Shown: positions 44,701-55,943 of the stretch, in pieces | Numbering within the stretch: position 1 is the first letter of the stretch | Layout of the letters: every line of letters begins with the position of its first letter | Source: Artemisia argyi | Lineage: Eukaryota; Streptophyta; Magnoliopsida; Asterales; Asteraceae | Assembly (NCBI GenBank): GCA_030686995.1 | Contig: CM060692.1 | Span: forward strand, 11,389,465-11,453,464 | DNA length: 64,000 nucleotides | Reading direction: 5' to 3' | Position numbers and translations under genes: made by a program | The notes under the pieces: model-generated | The model's database searches: none | The model's input: only the letters and a program-made list of their open reading frames with translations | What the model was told of the DNA's origin: nothing

Positions 44701-44795
44701 TTTTCGAGTCGTTTTCTGTTATATTGTCTTTGTTTCCATGAGTAATACCCCAAACACTTTATCCGCTGCGATCAGTGAAAAACGGGGGTGTTACA
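41708..44795 (+). repeat. 3' LTR of the gypsy element
   Basis: 3,088 bp, TGTCACAACCC...GGTGTTACA, preceded by the purine tract AGGATGGGAGAC. Substitutions relative to the 5' LTR are scattered and locally dense near 41815-41875. Confidence 0.95.
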
Positions 44796-45210
44796 CCCGA
44801 GCCATTGATCTCGGAGATGATGATGTTGTACTAGAGACGCCTATGTCACCCACTGAAGTTGATATAGAGAGTCCTGTGCCTACTGGATCTAATAAACGTA
44901 AAAGAGGCAAGAGTATCGAGTTCATCGAGACTTTCAAGGATTGTTCTAAAGACTGACAGAAAAAATCGAACACTCTATTGGTGGGTTAGGAGAAAAAATT
45001 ATGGCAAGTGCTAATCAGGACATTGTGGCTGATAAGTTGGACGAAGTTATCACGGTTATACAAAAGTTACCTGGTCTCACAGCACATGAGCGTATTAAAG
45101 GGATGCACGTCATTGGTCGTGATGCAAGTAAGGCCCGTATATTTCTACGAGGTTCAGAAGAAGATAAAGTCATCTACATTCAAATGATTGAAGACGGTTC
45201 TTTGGATTAG
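44796..45210 (+). pseudogene. Myb/SANT-like protein, 3' part
   Basis: The frame resumes with RAIDLGDDDVVLETPMSP, contains a basic stretch GSNKRKRGKS (possible nuclear signal), FIETFKDCSKD, then loses one base near 44955 (stop TGA 44954-44956). It continues in the next frame as MASANQDIVADKLDEVITVI to SEEDKVIYIQMIEDGSLD and the stop at 45208-45210. The C-terminal half is a helical segment usual for this family. Both the LTR insertion and the frame change inactivate it. Confidence 0.8.
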
Positions 45211-45686
45211 CTGCTACTCATTACACTTGGTTTGAGATTGCTTTTAAATTTCTTGCAAATAAGTCCACAAACATGTTTACGCATGGCTTATGGTACAATG
45301 ATTTTGATGTTGGTGATTTTATTTTGTTTATGACTCTTTTCATGAATTTGGAGAAATTTAATTAAATGGTTCACGTTAAACTCATTTACCTTTGTTTTAT
45401 AAAAGATTCATGAATTTGTATATCCTATTATTCTGATCGAGTTGCTGTTTGCATGAAAATAGGGTCAATATTGGTTTGTATCAGACTATCAGTTGCTAAG
45501 TTTGTGGTCCTATGATCGATTCTTTATCAAACCAAACAAAAGAATTAATTCTCGAGCACATTCCAACGCTCAATTCCCTACTCACGCCAAACAATAGAAT
45601 CCATTCCAAGACTTCAGAGTCATTCCTTTTCTCTACAATTTCATTCTCTACTGTAATTCCATTCTTTGTGATTCCACCCTACCAAA
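45211..45686. other. 3' non-coding part of the second PIF element
   Basis: No gene. The last 150 bp (ATTCCAACGCTC ... ATTCCACCCTACCAAA) form the subterminal region of the PIF right end, split by the next insertion. Confidence 0.55.
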
Positions 45687-46433
45687 TGTAACAATTCGCA
45701 TTTTCAGGTTAACTTTTATTCCCGAAAATTTTACTATTCACTTTTTACTATTCACTTTTTTACTATTCACTTTTACTATTCACATCCAAAATTTTTATTT
45801 CATATTCTCGTAAGTTAAACTATTTTAATGATAATCCGAGAATTTCACACTCGTCGGATCATTTCTGCAAAAATTACAAAGCCGTGTCCGAGATTTACTT
45901 TTAGGTTTAAACGTCATTCTAGCATCCCGATATGTCCATAAAACATTATAAACAATAGAAATATGATTTTCTCTCATTTTAGGACAATTACAAAAGTTTT
46001 GGAATTTTACGTTTTTCAGTTCAGCGTTTTACGCGAATTACGCGTTTTAGACCCGTGTTTCCAGTTTTTAGCAGGGTTTTAGCACCCGATAGAACCTACC
46101 ACTCATTTTATATTTTATTATGGAGTATATTGATAAGTTCTAGCATATTTATAAGTTTCATATTTTTAGGATACCCGGTTTTACGTTTCGTGGCCTAAAA
46201 ACTTACGGTTAGCAATTTACGGAGTCAAAACTAGCTACATACTTAGGATATTATCATCCAAAGACCATGACTACTCATCTAGTCACCCTTATCCATTCCA
46301 AACCGACTTAGGGGTGGGGGGAGTCACCATGTGTGGTTAAATCTTGACCATTGATTCTTTAGATCATTACAAGTGTCTTAAACTAACCATGGTTAAATTC
46401 TAACCCAATATATGGTTAACTATTTTTCCTACC

Positions 46434-46444
46434 CTATAAATACC
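46434..46444 (+). promoter_or_regulatory. TATA box in the 5' LTR of the coding-free element
   Basis: CTATAAATACC, identical to the gypsy 5' LTR motif at 21105; the second copy in this element is at 50111-50121. Intact in both LTRs. Confidence 0.65.
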
Positions 46445-47949
46445 AAGCTAAAACACATAGAAAACTTGCACCACACCTTCTTATAACCTTCAAGTCCTAA
46501 AACCTAAGGCACTTTTCTTATATTTTGTAAGAAAGTTAACTAGTTTTTAAGAAAACTAGTGTTTGATCTTCAATCTTGGAAATTTTCTAAGAAAAGTTGT
46601 TATAACTCTAAAGTCTCCTAAAAGACATAGTTATAATCTTCAAATAGCTTTGGACTTTCAAGAAGGCGTCGTTATAATCTTCAAATAACCTCGGTTTATC
46701 ATAGATTGCAAAGAGTGAAGCTTAAGTCTATCAAAGTCCGTACCTTACTAGTTACTTACCTTTCTTTTAGAAAGCCTCAAGTTGTAAGCAAATCCTATTA
46801 CACTTTCTTGCTCATTATCATTTTCATGCTCTTTGTGTTCCTTTCATGCTATATATGTTCTTGTTATTGTGTTCATGATGTTTAAAAATGGATAAAACAA
46901 GTATTGATATACATATGTTAACTTATGACAAGTAAACAAACAAACTAGTGATTTTTATGGAGAACCACGACCAAAATAGTATAACTATGATATTTGACAC
47001 TTACTTACTGTTAAAGAGGACTTAACAAGGAAAACATAGCAATTTGAATCACCCAAAACGAGTACACGAGTCAAAAGTTATGGCCATAAGAAGTTAGCGA
47101 CACCAAAACGCCGAAACTGCCTATACAAACTGTTTTGCATTCTGCCAATTTGAAAGTCACTCTTCTGGTCCGATTCATCAAAAAGTTAAAACACGAAAGT
47201 TGTCCGGAACGACGTTTTCGTTCAGGAATTAAGAAGCTCGAGCCCTGAAAACGCTTTCTGAGTGATAATTTTCTTCAAATTCTTAACAGCCCATTTTTAT
47301 ACCAAAGTAACTATATAATAGTTATGATTTACTAAGACCAAGAGGTCTAATGACCTAAAGCCAAGACCACAACCATGGCTAAAGCCAAGGTTGAGTCTCA
47401 AGACCATGGTAACAATGACCAAGGTCACGGCAAAGCCACGGCTAAAGACCATATAACTTTTAAAGATCAAAACTTATATATATGTTATCAAATACTACAA
47501 TAGTAGGGAGCCTCATGTGAGGAGTTCATTAAGTAAGCCGTCGAGATGAGTTGTGGATTTACGAATTAAAGTGTCCTGGCTCCTCGAACGTTTACTCCAT
47601 GACTTCTGAATTATGTCGGCCCGAACGGTAGTAAGAGATATACAACCTATACATGTTTCATAGACCACTTATATTCAAAGACTTACACTATATACTAAGT
47701 ACTACATCATGAACATTATGCAAGACATATATTGGCAATTCTTCGTATTCTTAGACGTTACTCCAAACCTAAGTCGCAACGTTCTATTATAGGCTGCTCT
47801 TAGAGACTTTCGCGATTCGACTACCACTTTCATTTCTCATTACATAAGCTTAAGGTGAGTCATAGCCCCTACTCTTTTCATACTTGTTTTAACTCTTGGG
47901 GGGGATACATGCTCAACTACTTGCTTACTTGTACAAATACTCAAAACAT

Positions 47950-48036
47950 TTATACTTGATTGCTTTATACTTGATTGTGTTATACTTGATTTCATTATAC
48001 TTGATTGCATTATACTTGATTGCGTTATACATACTT
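47950..48036 (+). repeat. 15-bp minisatellite in the LTR
   Basis: Units of TTATACTTGATTGCA with changes at the last bases, about six copies. The same array is at 51627-51713 in the other LTR. The open frame across it merely translates the repeat. Confidence 0.85.
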
Positions 48037-48707
48037 GTTACACTATACTTGCTTAATTTAAATACAAGATTTGTATTTACGTACATACACAATACTCTAT
48101 GCTGTCAAAGGAGAGGTATTAATAGTACTAGTATGGGCCTACACCCCCCACCCAAGTCCAAGATTCGAGACGTTGGGTGACATGTACTATTTGGGATGGT
48201 GGTTCCCCGCCTATGGGTCCAAAATGACGTGACCATGGGTGAATATAATCCTTAGAAACTATATATTAGCAGTGGGTTGTGAACACACAGGTTGCAAGTC
48301 TCTTATGGCGGGACCTGCAACTGAGTGGATTCACGATGCCTTTGCTGTGCGAATATTCTTTTAAAGCTTTTCAACTGTTTTAAGACAAACTCTATGAACT
48401 CACCAACCATTGTGTTGACACTTTAGCATGTTTATCTCAGGTTAGTAAGGCGATAGCTAGTGCGTGGAACTTAGAGTCAAGCTGCATACTCTGAAGACTT
48501 ACGCTTTTAACATTTACCATTCAAACCTTTGTATACATTTATGTATCATACATTGAAATCTCATGTTTGTAACTTTGAATTCATTAATCGAATGGTAACT
48601 TTTCAAAACGTCTCATTTAGAGTTCGTTTTCTATAACTTGTACTTTGTATTATGAAGTAGCACCCCTATGACACAGTCTTCTGCTGCGGTATTTTGGGGG
48701 TGTTACA

Positions 48708-49392
48708 GATTGGTACCAGAGCCTTGGTTATAGAGAACTAGGTTGCATTTAGTGCCTAGACTATAACTGCTATATACGTTGAGACCTTCCTCTTTATTTG
48801 CCTTACACACAATACATACACATATGCTTTTTGGTTAGAGGTTTGCTTAGTTCCACGCTATTAGATGATGTGACTTTAGTATTATAAGGAGCCCCAGAGA
48901 TTAGCCGAGTCATTAAAAACATGGAGCTCAGTAATAACTAATTATTTAACTTGATCTTGTGACAGTTCTTGTTTGATGAGACACAAGATTTGAGTTAAAT
49001 AATATTATTGCTTAGCTTTAGGGATTTGATGACTTGATTATCTTACTATCGGCCTCAGAAGGCGGATTTTGTGTTGGAAATTCTTAAGTAGGATGTTTTA
49101 GAATCTCCTTATTTAAATGGATTGGGACGCCTCTTCATTTAAATAAAGAAATTATAAATCACCGAACCATAAGTTTATGAGACCTTACTTACATAAATTT
49201 GGATGCTTCTTTATGTAAGTAATGTGTTATAAATAAGTGGGCTTAATTATAGCCGATACGACTCCTTAACCAGAACCTTAGACGAATCAGAGTAAACACC
49301 ACTATATTAGAGATCCCGAATTCTCTTAGACATACCGTAAGTAGTTAACATCAACAGAACTTCGGGACGAAGTTTCCTTAAGGGGTAGAGAC
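48708..49392 (+). other. Internal region of the coding-free element
   Basis: It starts with the primer-site-like GATTGGTACCAGAGCCTTGG and TATAGAGAAC, as in the gypsy element. It ends with CTTCGGGACGAAGTTTCC and the purine tract AAGGGGTAGAGAC. Between lie about 640 bp without any ORF or domain. Confidence 0.85.
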
Positions 49393-52384
49393 TGTAACAA
49401 TTCGCATTTTCAGGTTAACTTTTATTCCCGAAAATTTTACTATTCACTTTTACTATTCACATCCAAAATTTTTATTTCATATTCTCGTAAGTTAAACTAT
49501 TTTAATGATAATCCGAGAATTTCACACTCGTCGGATCATTTCTGCAAAAATCACAAAGCCGTGTCCGAGATTTACTTTTAGGTTTAAACGTCATTCTAGC
49601 ATCCCGATATGTCCATAAAACATTATAAACAATAGAAATATGATTTTCTCTCATTTTAGGACAATTACAAAAGTTTTGGAATTTTACGTTTTTCAGTTCA
49701 GCGTTTTACGCGAATTACGCGTTTTAGACCCGTGTTTCCAGTTTTTAGCAGGGTTTTAGCACCCGATAGAACCTACCACTCATTTTATATTTTATTATGG
49801 AGTATATTGATAAGTTCTAGCATATTTATAAGTTTCATATTTTTAGGATACCCGGTTTTACGTTTCGTGGCCTAAAAACTTACGGTTAGCAATTTACGGA
49901 GTCAAAACTAGCTACATACTTAGGATATTATCATCCAAAGACCATGACTACTCATCTAGTCACCCTTATCCATTCCAAACCGACTTAGGGGTGGGGGGAG
50001 TCACCATGTGTGGTTAAATCTTGACCATTGATTCTTTAGATCATTACAAGTGTCTTAAACTAACCATGGTTAAATTCTAACCCAATATATGGTTAACTAT
50101 TTTTCCTACCCTATAAATACCAAGCTAAAACACATAGAAAACTTGCACCACACCTTCTTATAACCTTCAAGTCCTAAAACCTAAGGCACTTTTCTTATAT
50201 TTTGTAAGAAAGTTAACTAGTTTTTAAGAAAACTAGTGTTTGATCTTCAATCTTAGAAATTTTCTAAGAAAAGTTGTTATAACTCTAAAGTCTCCTAAAA
50301 GACATAGTTATAATCTTCAAATAGCTTTGGACTTTTAAGAAGGCGTCGTTATAATCTTCAAATAACCTCGGTTTATCATAGATTGCAAAGAGTGAAGCTT
50401 AAGTCTATCAAAGTCCGTACCTTACTAGTTACTTACCTTTCTTTTAGAAAGCCTCAAGTTGTAAGCAAATCCTATTACACTTTCTTGCTCATTATCATTT
50501 TCATGCTCTTTGTGTTCCTTTCATGCTATATATGTTCTTGTTATTGTGTTCATGATGTTTAAAAATGGATAAAACAAGTATTGATATACATATGTTAACT
50601 TATGACAAGTAAACAAACAAACTAGTGATTTTTATGGAGAACCACGACCAAAATAGTATAACTATGATATTTGACACTTACTTACTGTTAAAGAGGACTT
50701 AACAAAGAAAACATAGCAATTTGAATCACCCAAAACGAGTACACGAGTCAAAAGTTATGGCCATAAGAAGTTAGCGACACCAAAACGCCGAAACTGCCTA
50801 TACAAACTGTTTTGCATTCTGCCAATTTGAAAGTCACTCTTCTGGTCCGATTCATCAAAAAGTTAAAACACGAAAGTTGTCCGGAACGACGTTTTCGTTC
50901 AAGAATTCAGAAGCTCGAGCCCTGAAAACGCTTTCTGAGTGATAATTTTCTTCAAATTCTTAACAGCCCATTTTTATACCAAAGTAACTATATAATAGTT
51001 ATGATTTACTAAGACCAAGAGGTCTAATGACCTAAAGCCAAGACCACAACCATGGCTAAAGCCAAGGTTGAGTCTCAAGACCATGGTAACAATGACCAAG
51101 GTCACGGCAAAGCCACGGCTAAAGACCATATAACTTTTAAAGATCAAAACTTATATATATGTTATCAAATACTACAATAGTAGGGAGCCTCATGTGAGGA
51201 GTTCATTAAGTAAGCCGTCGAGATGAGTTGTGGATTTACGAATTAAAATGTCCTGGCTCCTCGAACGTTTACTCCATGACTTCTGAATTATGTCGGCCCG
51301 AACGGTAGTAAGAGATATACAACCTATACATGTTTCATAGACCACTTATATTCAAAGACTTACACTATATACTAAGTACTACATCATGAACATTATGCAA
51401 GACATATATTGGCAATTCTTCGTATTCTTAGACGTTACTCCAAACCTAAGTCGCAACGTTCTATTATAGGCTGCTCTTAGAGACTTTCGCGATTCGACTA
51501 CCACTTTCATTTCTCATTACATAAGCTTAAGGTGAGTCATAGCCCCTACTCTTTTCATACTTGTTTTAACTCTTGGGGGGGATACATGCTCAACTACTTG
51601 CTTACTTGTACAAATACTCAAAACATTTATACTTGATTGCTTTATACTTGATTGTGTTATACTTGATTTCATTATACTTGATTGCATTATACTTGATTGC
51701 GTTATACATACTTGTTACACTATACTTGCTTAATTTAAATACAAGATTTGTATTTACGTACATACACAATACTCTATGCTGTCAAAGGAGAGGTATTAAT
51801 AGTACTAGTATGGGCCTACACCCCCCACCCAAGTCCAAGATTCGAGACGTTGGGTGACATGTACTATTTGGGATGGTGGTTCCCCGCCTATGGGTCCAAA
51901 ATGACGTGACCATGGGTGAATATAATCCTTAGAAACTATATATTAGCAGTGGACTGTGAACACACAGGTTGCAAGTCTCTTATGGCGGGACCTGCAACTG
52001 AGTGGATTCACGATGCCTTTGCTGTGCGAATATTCTTTTAAAGCTTTTCAACTGTTTTAAGACAAACTCTATGAACTCACCAACCATTGTGTTGACACTT
52101 TAGCATGTTTATCTCAGGTTAGTAAGGCGATAGCTAGTGCGTGGAACTTAGAGTCAAGCTGCATACTCTGAAGACTTACGCTTTTAACATTTACCATTCA
52201 AACCTTTGTATACATTTATGTATCATACATTGAAATCTCATGTTTGTAACTTTGAATTCATTAATCGAATGGTAACTTTTCAAAACGTCTCATTTAGAGT
52301 TCGTTTTCTATAACTTGTACTTTGTATTATGAAGTAGCACCCCTATGACACAGTCTTCCACTGCGGTATTTTGGGGGTGTTACA
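49393..52384 (+). repeat. 3' LTR of the coding-free element
   Basis: 2,992 bp, nearly identical to 45687-48707. Confidence 0.95.
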
Positions 52385-52398
52385 CCAAACATCCCTAA

Positions 52399-52640
52399 GT
52401 TTTCGAGATTTTTGTTAAGGGAATAGATATGATATAAATATATAATCAAGTGATGAAAGAAATGTTGTTAAAAAAAGGTAATGAAAGAAATGATTGGATA
52501 ATAGAAAAAAAGACATACAAATTTATGCTCTTTAAATTGAAGAAGAAGGAAAAAAAAAAAAAAAAAAAAAAAAAACCATGATATATATCTTGTATTCTTG
52601 AGTTGAAAGAGAGAAAATAAAACTCTTAAATTCACCTTCA
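52399..52640. other. AT-rich intergenic sequence with an A run
   Basis: No gene. About 28 consecutive A residues lie at 52548-52575, possibly the tail of an unrecognised retroposon. Confidence 0.45.
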
Positions 52641-52899
52641 CAATCTTTATTTATTTTTTTCTTAGAACGGCACCACACTTGAAATCCGACACTCGAGTTA
52701 AACCATCCAAACAGGTAGGCCTGAGACCCGAACCATTAGGAGAGACCCGCGAAGGGAAACTCCTAAAACTCACGGCTTCACACTAAGAGAAAAATCCTGA
52801 TTTTCTTTGTCACTTGCGAGACTCGAACCCGGGTAAAACCTCTCCCAAAGCTCCAAAAGGAACTCAGGTGACCAAGTGAGCCAAGTCAGTTGGTTCATA
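52641..52899 (-). mobile_element. tRNA-derived SINE
   Basis: On the minus strand it has an A box TGGCTCACTTGG (52872-52883) and a B box GGTTCGAGTCT (within 52818-52830), a body of about 170 bp and an A-rich end (AAAAAAATAAATAAAG). A 7-bp duplication, ACCTTCA on the plus strand, flanks it at 52634-52640 and 52900-52906. The length of 259 bp is normal for plant SINEs. Confidence 0.8.
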
Positions 52900-52906
52900 A
52901 CCTTCA

Positions 52907-53878
52907 TTTGTGCAGTCTTTAGATGTTAGAAATAGTATATAAGTAAGTTCAAACCTTTATTTCATCTTAAAAGAAAGGTTCACAAAACCTTAGCTCTCTC
53001 TCAATTAAGTGACTAATCTAATAATATTTTTAAATAACTTAATTTAGTAAACAAACCTTAGATATCCCTTTGGTATCCTTCCAAATCAACTCAATATGGA
53101 AGAATCTAAAATTGTCAAAAACATTCTCAATTATCCTACCATATCCTTTCTTTTTGTCTTTTAAAAAATCTTGAGAACACCAAATATTGTTATCCCGTTA
53201 TGCCTTCTCCCTTATCTCCTATAAAAAAAAAGGCTTAAAAACACAGTGTAAATCATCATATAGTAACAAAATTTGAGCATTGTTCCGGTTAGGTCATTAT
53301 AAGGTTATTTATTTATTTACCAAATGGGTATCAACCTCTTGTTGTGTAAGAAACTTCTCAACCAAATAGTTGTGCATTCAAGTTCTTTTTTGAACATGTG
53401 AGATAGTTTGTGATTGTATATTTTGAGATAATTAGGTGCCGTTCTAAAACAAAATAATAATAAACAAAAGCAAGTTTTTGTATTTACAAAAATAACTTAA
53501 AGTTTATTGCTGTTACATTTTTTGATTTCCTTATCCGAGTGATTTGAATAAACACTATATAAGTTGATTTTACATCAAGAATGTTGGGAGTCAGAAAAGA
53601 AGAAAGGGGCTTAAAGGGTTTCTGGAAGTTTACGGGAAGTCCATGGATTATTTTTGCTTCGTAGTGATTTTTTTGTCAAAACTCTCGTTTCTGAAATGAG
53701 TTTGGTCTCTAAATTTTGTGTCATATATTTTGTTTAGTTGATTAATTGTACTATCGTTAAATTTTTTTGTGAAACTGATCACTTATAGAGTTGCGTTCGC
53801 CCCTAATAAAAAAATCAATGTTATCTACATCAATGTTATCTATTGTGTTAGTTTAGTTCTTTGGTTATTGTTTGGAAT
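52907..53878. other. AT-rich intergenic sequence
   Basis: No gene. GGTGCCGTTCT followed by an A-rich run at 53435-53465 resembles the 3' end of the SINE above in plus orientation, too short to call as a copy. Confidence 0.4.
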
Positions 53879-54110
53879 GGGTATGTTTGGCGAAAGTAAC
53901 TGTTGCTGGAACTGGAGATGGTGCTGGTGCTGGAGATTATAAAAAGAGATTATTTTTATAAGCTACATTTGGTTTTAAGAGATTATGAAATATATTTTTT
54001 TTAGATACTCTTATAAGTTATGTCTGCCAAACAAAGATTATTTTTTAAGTATCTTATTTTTTGAAAAAATAAGCATAATCTCTCAACAATTTTGTATGCC
54101 AAACATAGCC
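53879..54110. mobile_element. Candidate MITE
   Basis: It starts GGGTATGTTTGGC and ends GCCAAACATAGCC, imperfect inverted ends of 12-13 bp around 232 bp of AT-rich, partly self-complementary DNA. I could not define a target duplication, so the limits and superfamily are uncertain. Confidence 0.5.
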
Positions 54111-54235
54111 GTCTTGGACTTTTGTATGTTATTGGCGCTGTATGCACTGTGGCTGTAATGTTTGTGTCGAGGGTCCTATCTCCTTAAGGGCACTACCCAT
54201 TTCTCCAATTTTTTCACCAAAACGTTTTTTTTCAA

Positions 54236-54298
<63 letters not shown>
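54236..54298. repeat. (TAA)n microsatellite
   Basis: About 21 uninterrupted units. It directly precedes the truncated LINE copy. Confidence 0.9.
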
Positions 54299-54551
54299 TT
54301 CTTGTAATTTCCTATCTCCTTTGAGGAACTTGATGTGGAAGCTTTGAATACACTTTCGCGTGATAGGACTATTGCCAGCAGCCACTCTAACAACGTTAAG
54401 AGCGGTGCTTTTATTTTTCATCAAGTTAGTTTGTGTATTCAAAAAGGAGTGGGAGCACAGATTGTGTCTAGACTCCCCTCCAATTTCATGTAATTTCCTT
54501 GGTTTCAATGAAAAATCTTTATAATAAAAAAAATAAAAAATAATAAATAAA

Positions 54552-54614
<63 letters not shown>
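54299..54614 (+). mobile_element. 5'-truncated LINE copy with TAA tail
   Basis: The frame 54329-54493 (54 codons and stop) ends IQKGVGAQIVSRLPSNFM, which lines up with IAKGVGAQIISRLSTNFL at the end of the LINE at 10142-13107. About 45 bp of 3' sequence follow, then an impure A/TAA run grading into pure TAA (54551-54614). Same family, truncated to the last 300 bp. Confidence 0.85.
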
Positions 54615-55398
54615 TTCTTCAATTTCTCCACCAAAATGATGAAAATAGAGCTAGCCAAATTACACTACCTAATTCTCTCAATTTCTCGACCAAATTCTAC
54701 ATTTTTTTTAATTCTTTGTACCAAACATTGCAAATAAGTCCAATTTCCATTTCTCTCATTTCCTTTTAGTGTTTATAAAATGTTGCCTTTCAGAAGAAAA
54801 AAAAAGAAAACAAAAAAAGATATGTTTGAATAACTTAAACTAACATAACTCTTTTGTATACTTTTAGGATAATGGAACAATATTAAAACGTAAGTGATTT
54901 TTACCGTTATGCTAATACTATGACTTTGTTACCATTAGGTATGTAAAATTTTCCACTTAGTTTATCTAGAGTTCCAAACTTTTGAAGATGCGTATATACA
55001 GATAAGGTTTTGCATCATCAAATTTAAAATTATTGAGTGCTTCAGTATAATATAATAGATTGAAATCTACGATTGATATAACTATTGCTTCATCTATGGT
55101 CATATAGGTGTCCAAGAAACTCTAAGGATTGCTATAAAGATAAGTCGATAAGATACGTGTTCTTAAAGTGAACAAAGGAATAATTTACCTTTTAATACAT
55201 TTGATATGATGCAAGAACGTCAAATCAAATCTTTTAATATATTTTAATTGGATTAATAAAATAGTTCAATTTTATCACAAAAAATAGAGTTAACTCGTTA
55301 GGCAATGAAAGTCAAAATTGAAACAATTTATCATCTAAATTTCATTCAAAAAATATGTATAAAAACATGAGTTGAGATCCATGAAGAACCAATACATG
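54615..55398. other. AT-rich intergenic sequence
   Basis: No gene or identifiable repeat. Degenerate CAATTTCTC words recur near 54620-54760. Confidence 0.45.
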
Positions 55399-55943
55399 CC
55401 ATAGAGCCTATCAACCAATCATAGCCACCCCATTTATATTTTCCACATTTTTTTTCAAAACAACATATCTTGTAAACGGTAAATCTTCAAGCTACAAAAA
55501 AAATACCATCGCGACGAGAATTAAATCATCTTTCTATAGATATGCATTATTATATACTTTCGACGAATTTTTTTTTTTTTAATTTCCGCCCAGAAAGAAT
55601 CATATATGATTCGTAAAAATCATATATGATTCGTAAAAATCATATATGATTCGATTCTTACGAATCATATATGATTCATTAAAATCGAATCATATATGAT
55701 TCTTACGAATCATATATGATTTTTCTGGGCGAAAAAAAAAGTTCATCAAAAAAAAATCGTCGAAAGTATATAACAATGCATGTCTATAGAAAGATAATTT
55801 AATTCTCGTCGCGATAGTATTTTTTTGTAGCTTGAAGATTTACGGTTTGCGAAATATTTAAGTTTTTAAAAAAGGGTTGAAGTTTATTTTTTTATTTTGA
55901 TAAAAAAAAATGAGTGGCTAAGATTGCTTGATAGGTTCTATGG
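55399..55943. mobile_element. Foldback element with long inverted arms and six central palindromes
   Basis: The left arm (55399 to about 55590: CCATAGAGCCTATCAACCAA ... AATCTTCAAGCTAC ... CGCGACGAGAATTAAAT ... TACTTTCGACGA) is matched by the reverse complement of the right arm (about 55750-55943) with few changes. The centre holds AATCATATATGATT six times (55598, 55618, 55638, 55663, 55688, 55708), itself a perfect 14-bp palindrome. There is no ORF. I did not find a convincing target duplication. Confidence 0.85.

Larger units (their letters stand above)
20078..44795 (+). mobile_element. Ty3/gypsy LTR retrotransposon (chromovirus-like), interrupted by a copia element
   Basis: LTRs lie at 20078-23241 and 41708-44795, with a primer-site-like sequence (23242), a pre-Gag ORF, gag-protease, RT-RNase H and integrase in gypsy order, ending in a chromodomain-like tail. 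The host codons on both sides belong to one Myb/SANT exon. The flanking 5-mers CATGA and CCCGA are an imperfect duplication (3 of 5 match), which fits age. Without the copia insert it is about 12.4 kb. The long LTRs suggest the Tekay/Del lineage; that assignment is inference. Many stops show it is defective. Confidence 0.9.
45687..48707 (+). repeat. 5' LTR of the coding-free element
   Basis: 3,021 bp. It holds a TTACTATTCAC-type short repeat (about 45740-45782), a TATA box (46434), a conserved module with GGGAGCCTCATGTGAGGAG and CTCCTCGAACG (about 47508-47640) and a 15-bp minisatellite. Confidence 0.95.
45687..52384 (+). mobile_element. Coding-free LTR retrotransposon (LARD-like) with 3-kb LTRs, recent insertion
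   Basis: LTRs 45687-48707 (3,021 bp) and 49393-52384 (2,992 bp) flank only 685 bp of internal DNA. Ends are TGTAACAATT...GTGTTACA. A perfect 5-bp duplication CCAAA lies at 45682-45686 and 52385-52389. By eye I counted about eleven substitutions between the LTRs plus one 29-bp length difference in a TTACTATTCAC repeat. It has a primer site and a purine tract but no gag or pol, so it depends on another element's proteins. Confidence 0.95.
18954..52395 (+). mobile_element. PIF/Harbinger element, left-truncated, with two nested LTR elements
   Basis: It contains a HARBI1-like transposase C-terminus and a Myb/SANT-like gene in the same orientation, the usual two-gene content. The right end reads CCTACCAAA, is interrupted by the element at 45687-52384, and resumes CCAAACATCCC to 52395, followed by TAA (52396-52398), a target triplet typical of the superfamily. 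The matching left end was not found. Host DNA of this element amounts to about 2 kb; the rest is inserted LTR elements. Confidence 0.7.

Noticed and set aside
47896..48180. 94-codon plus-strand frame, repeated identically at 51573-51857
   Set aside because: It lies inside both LTRs of the coding-free element and mostly translates the 15-bp minisatellite (LYLIALYLI...). Its conservation is due to LTR identity, not to selection on a protein.
53435..53465. Second SINE copy
   Set aside because: Only about 20 bp matching the 3' end plus an A-rich run; too short to separate from chance.
54176..54658. 160-codon minus-strand frame with Leu and Ile runs
   Set aside because: It is produced by reading through two TAA microsatellites; the part between is the truncated LINE in reverse.
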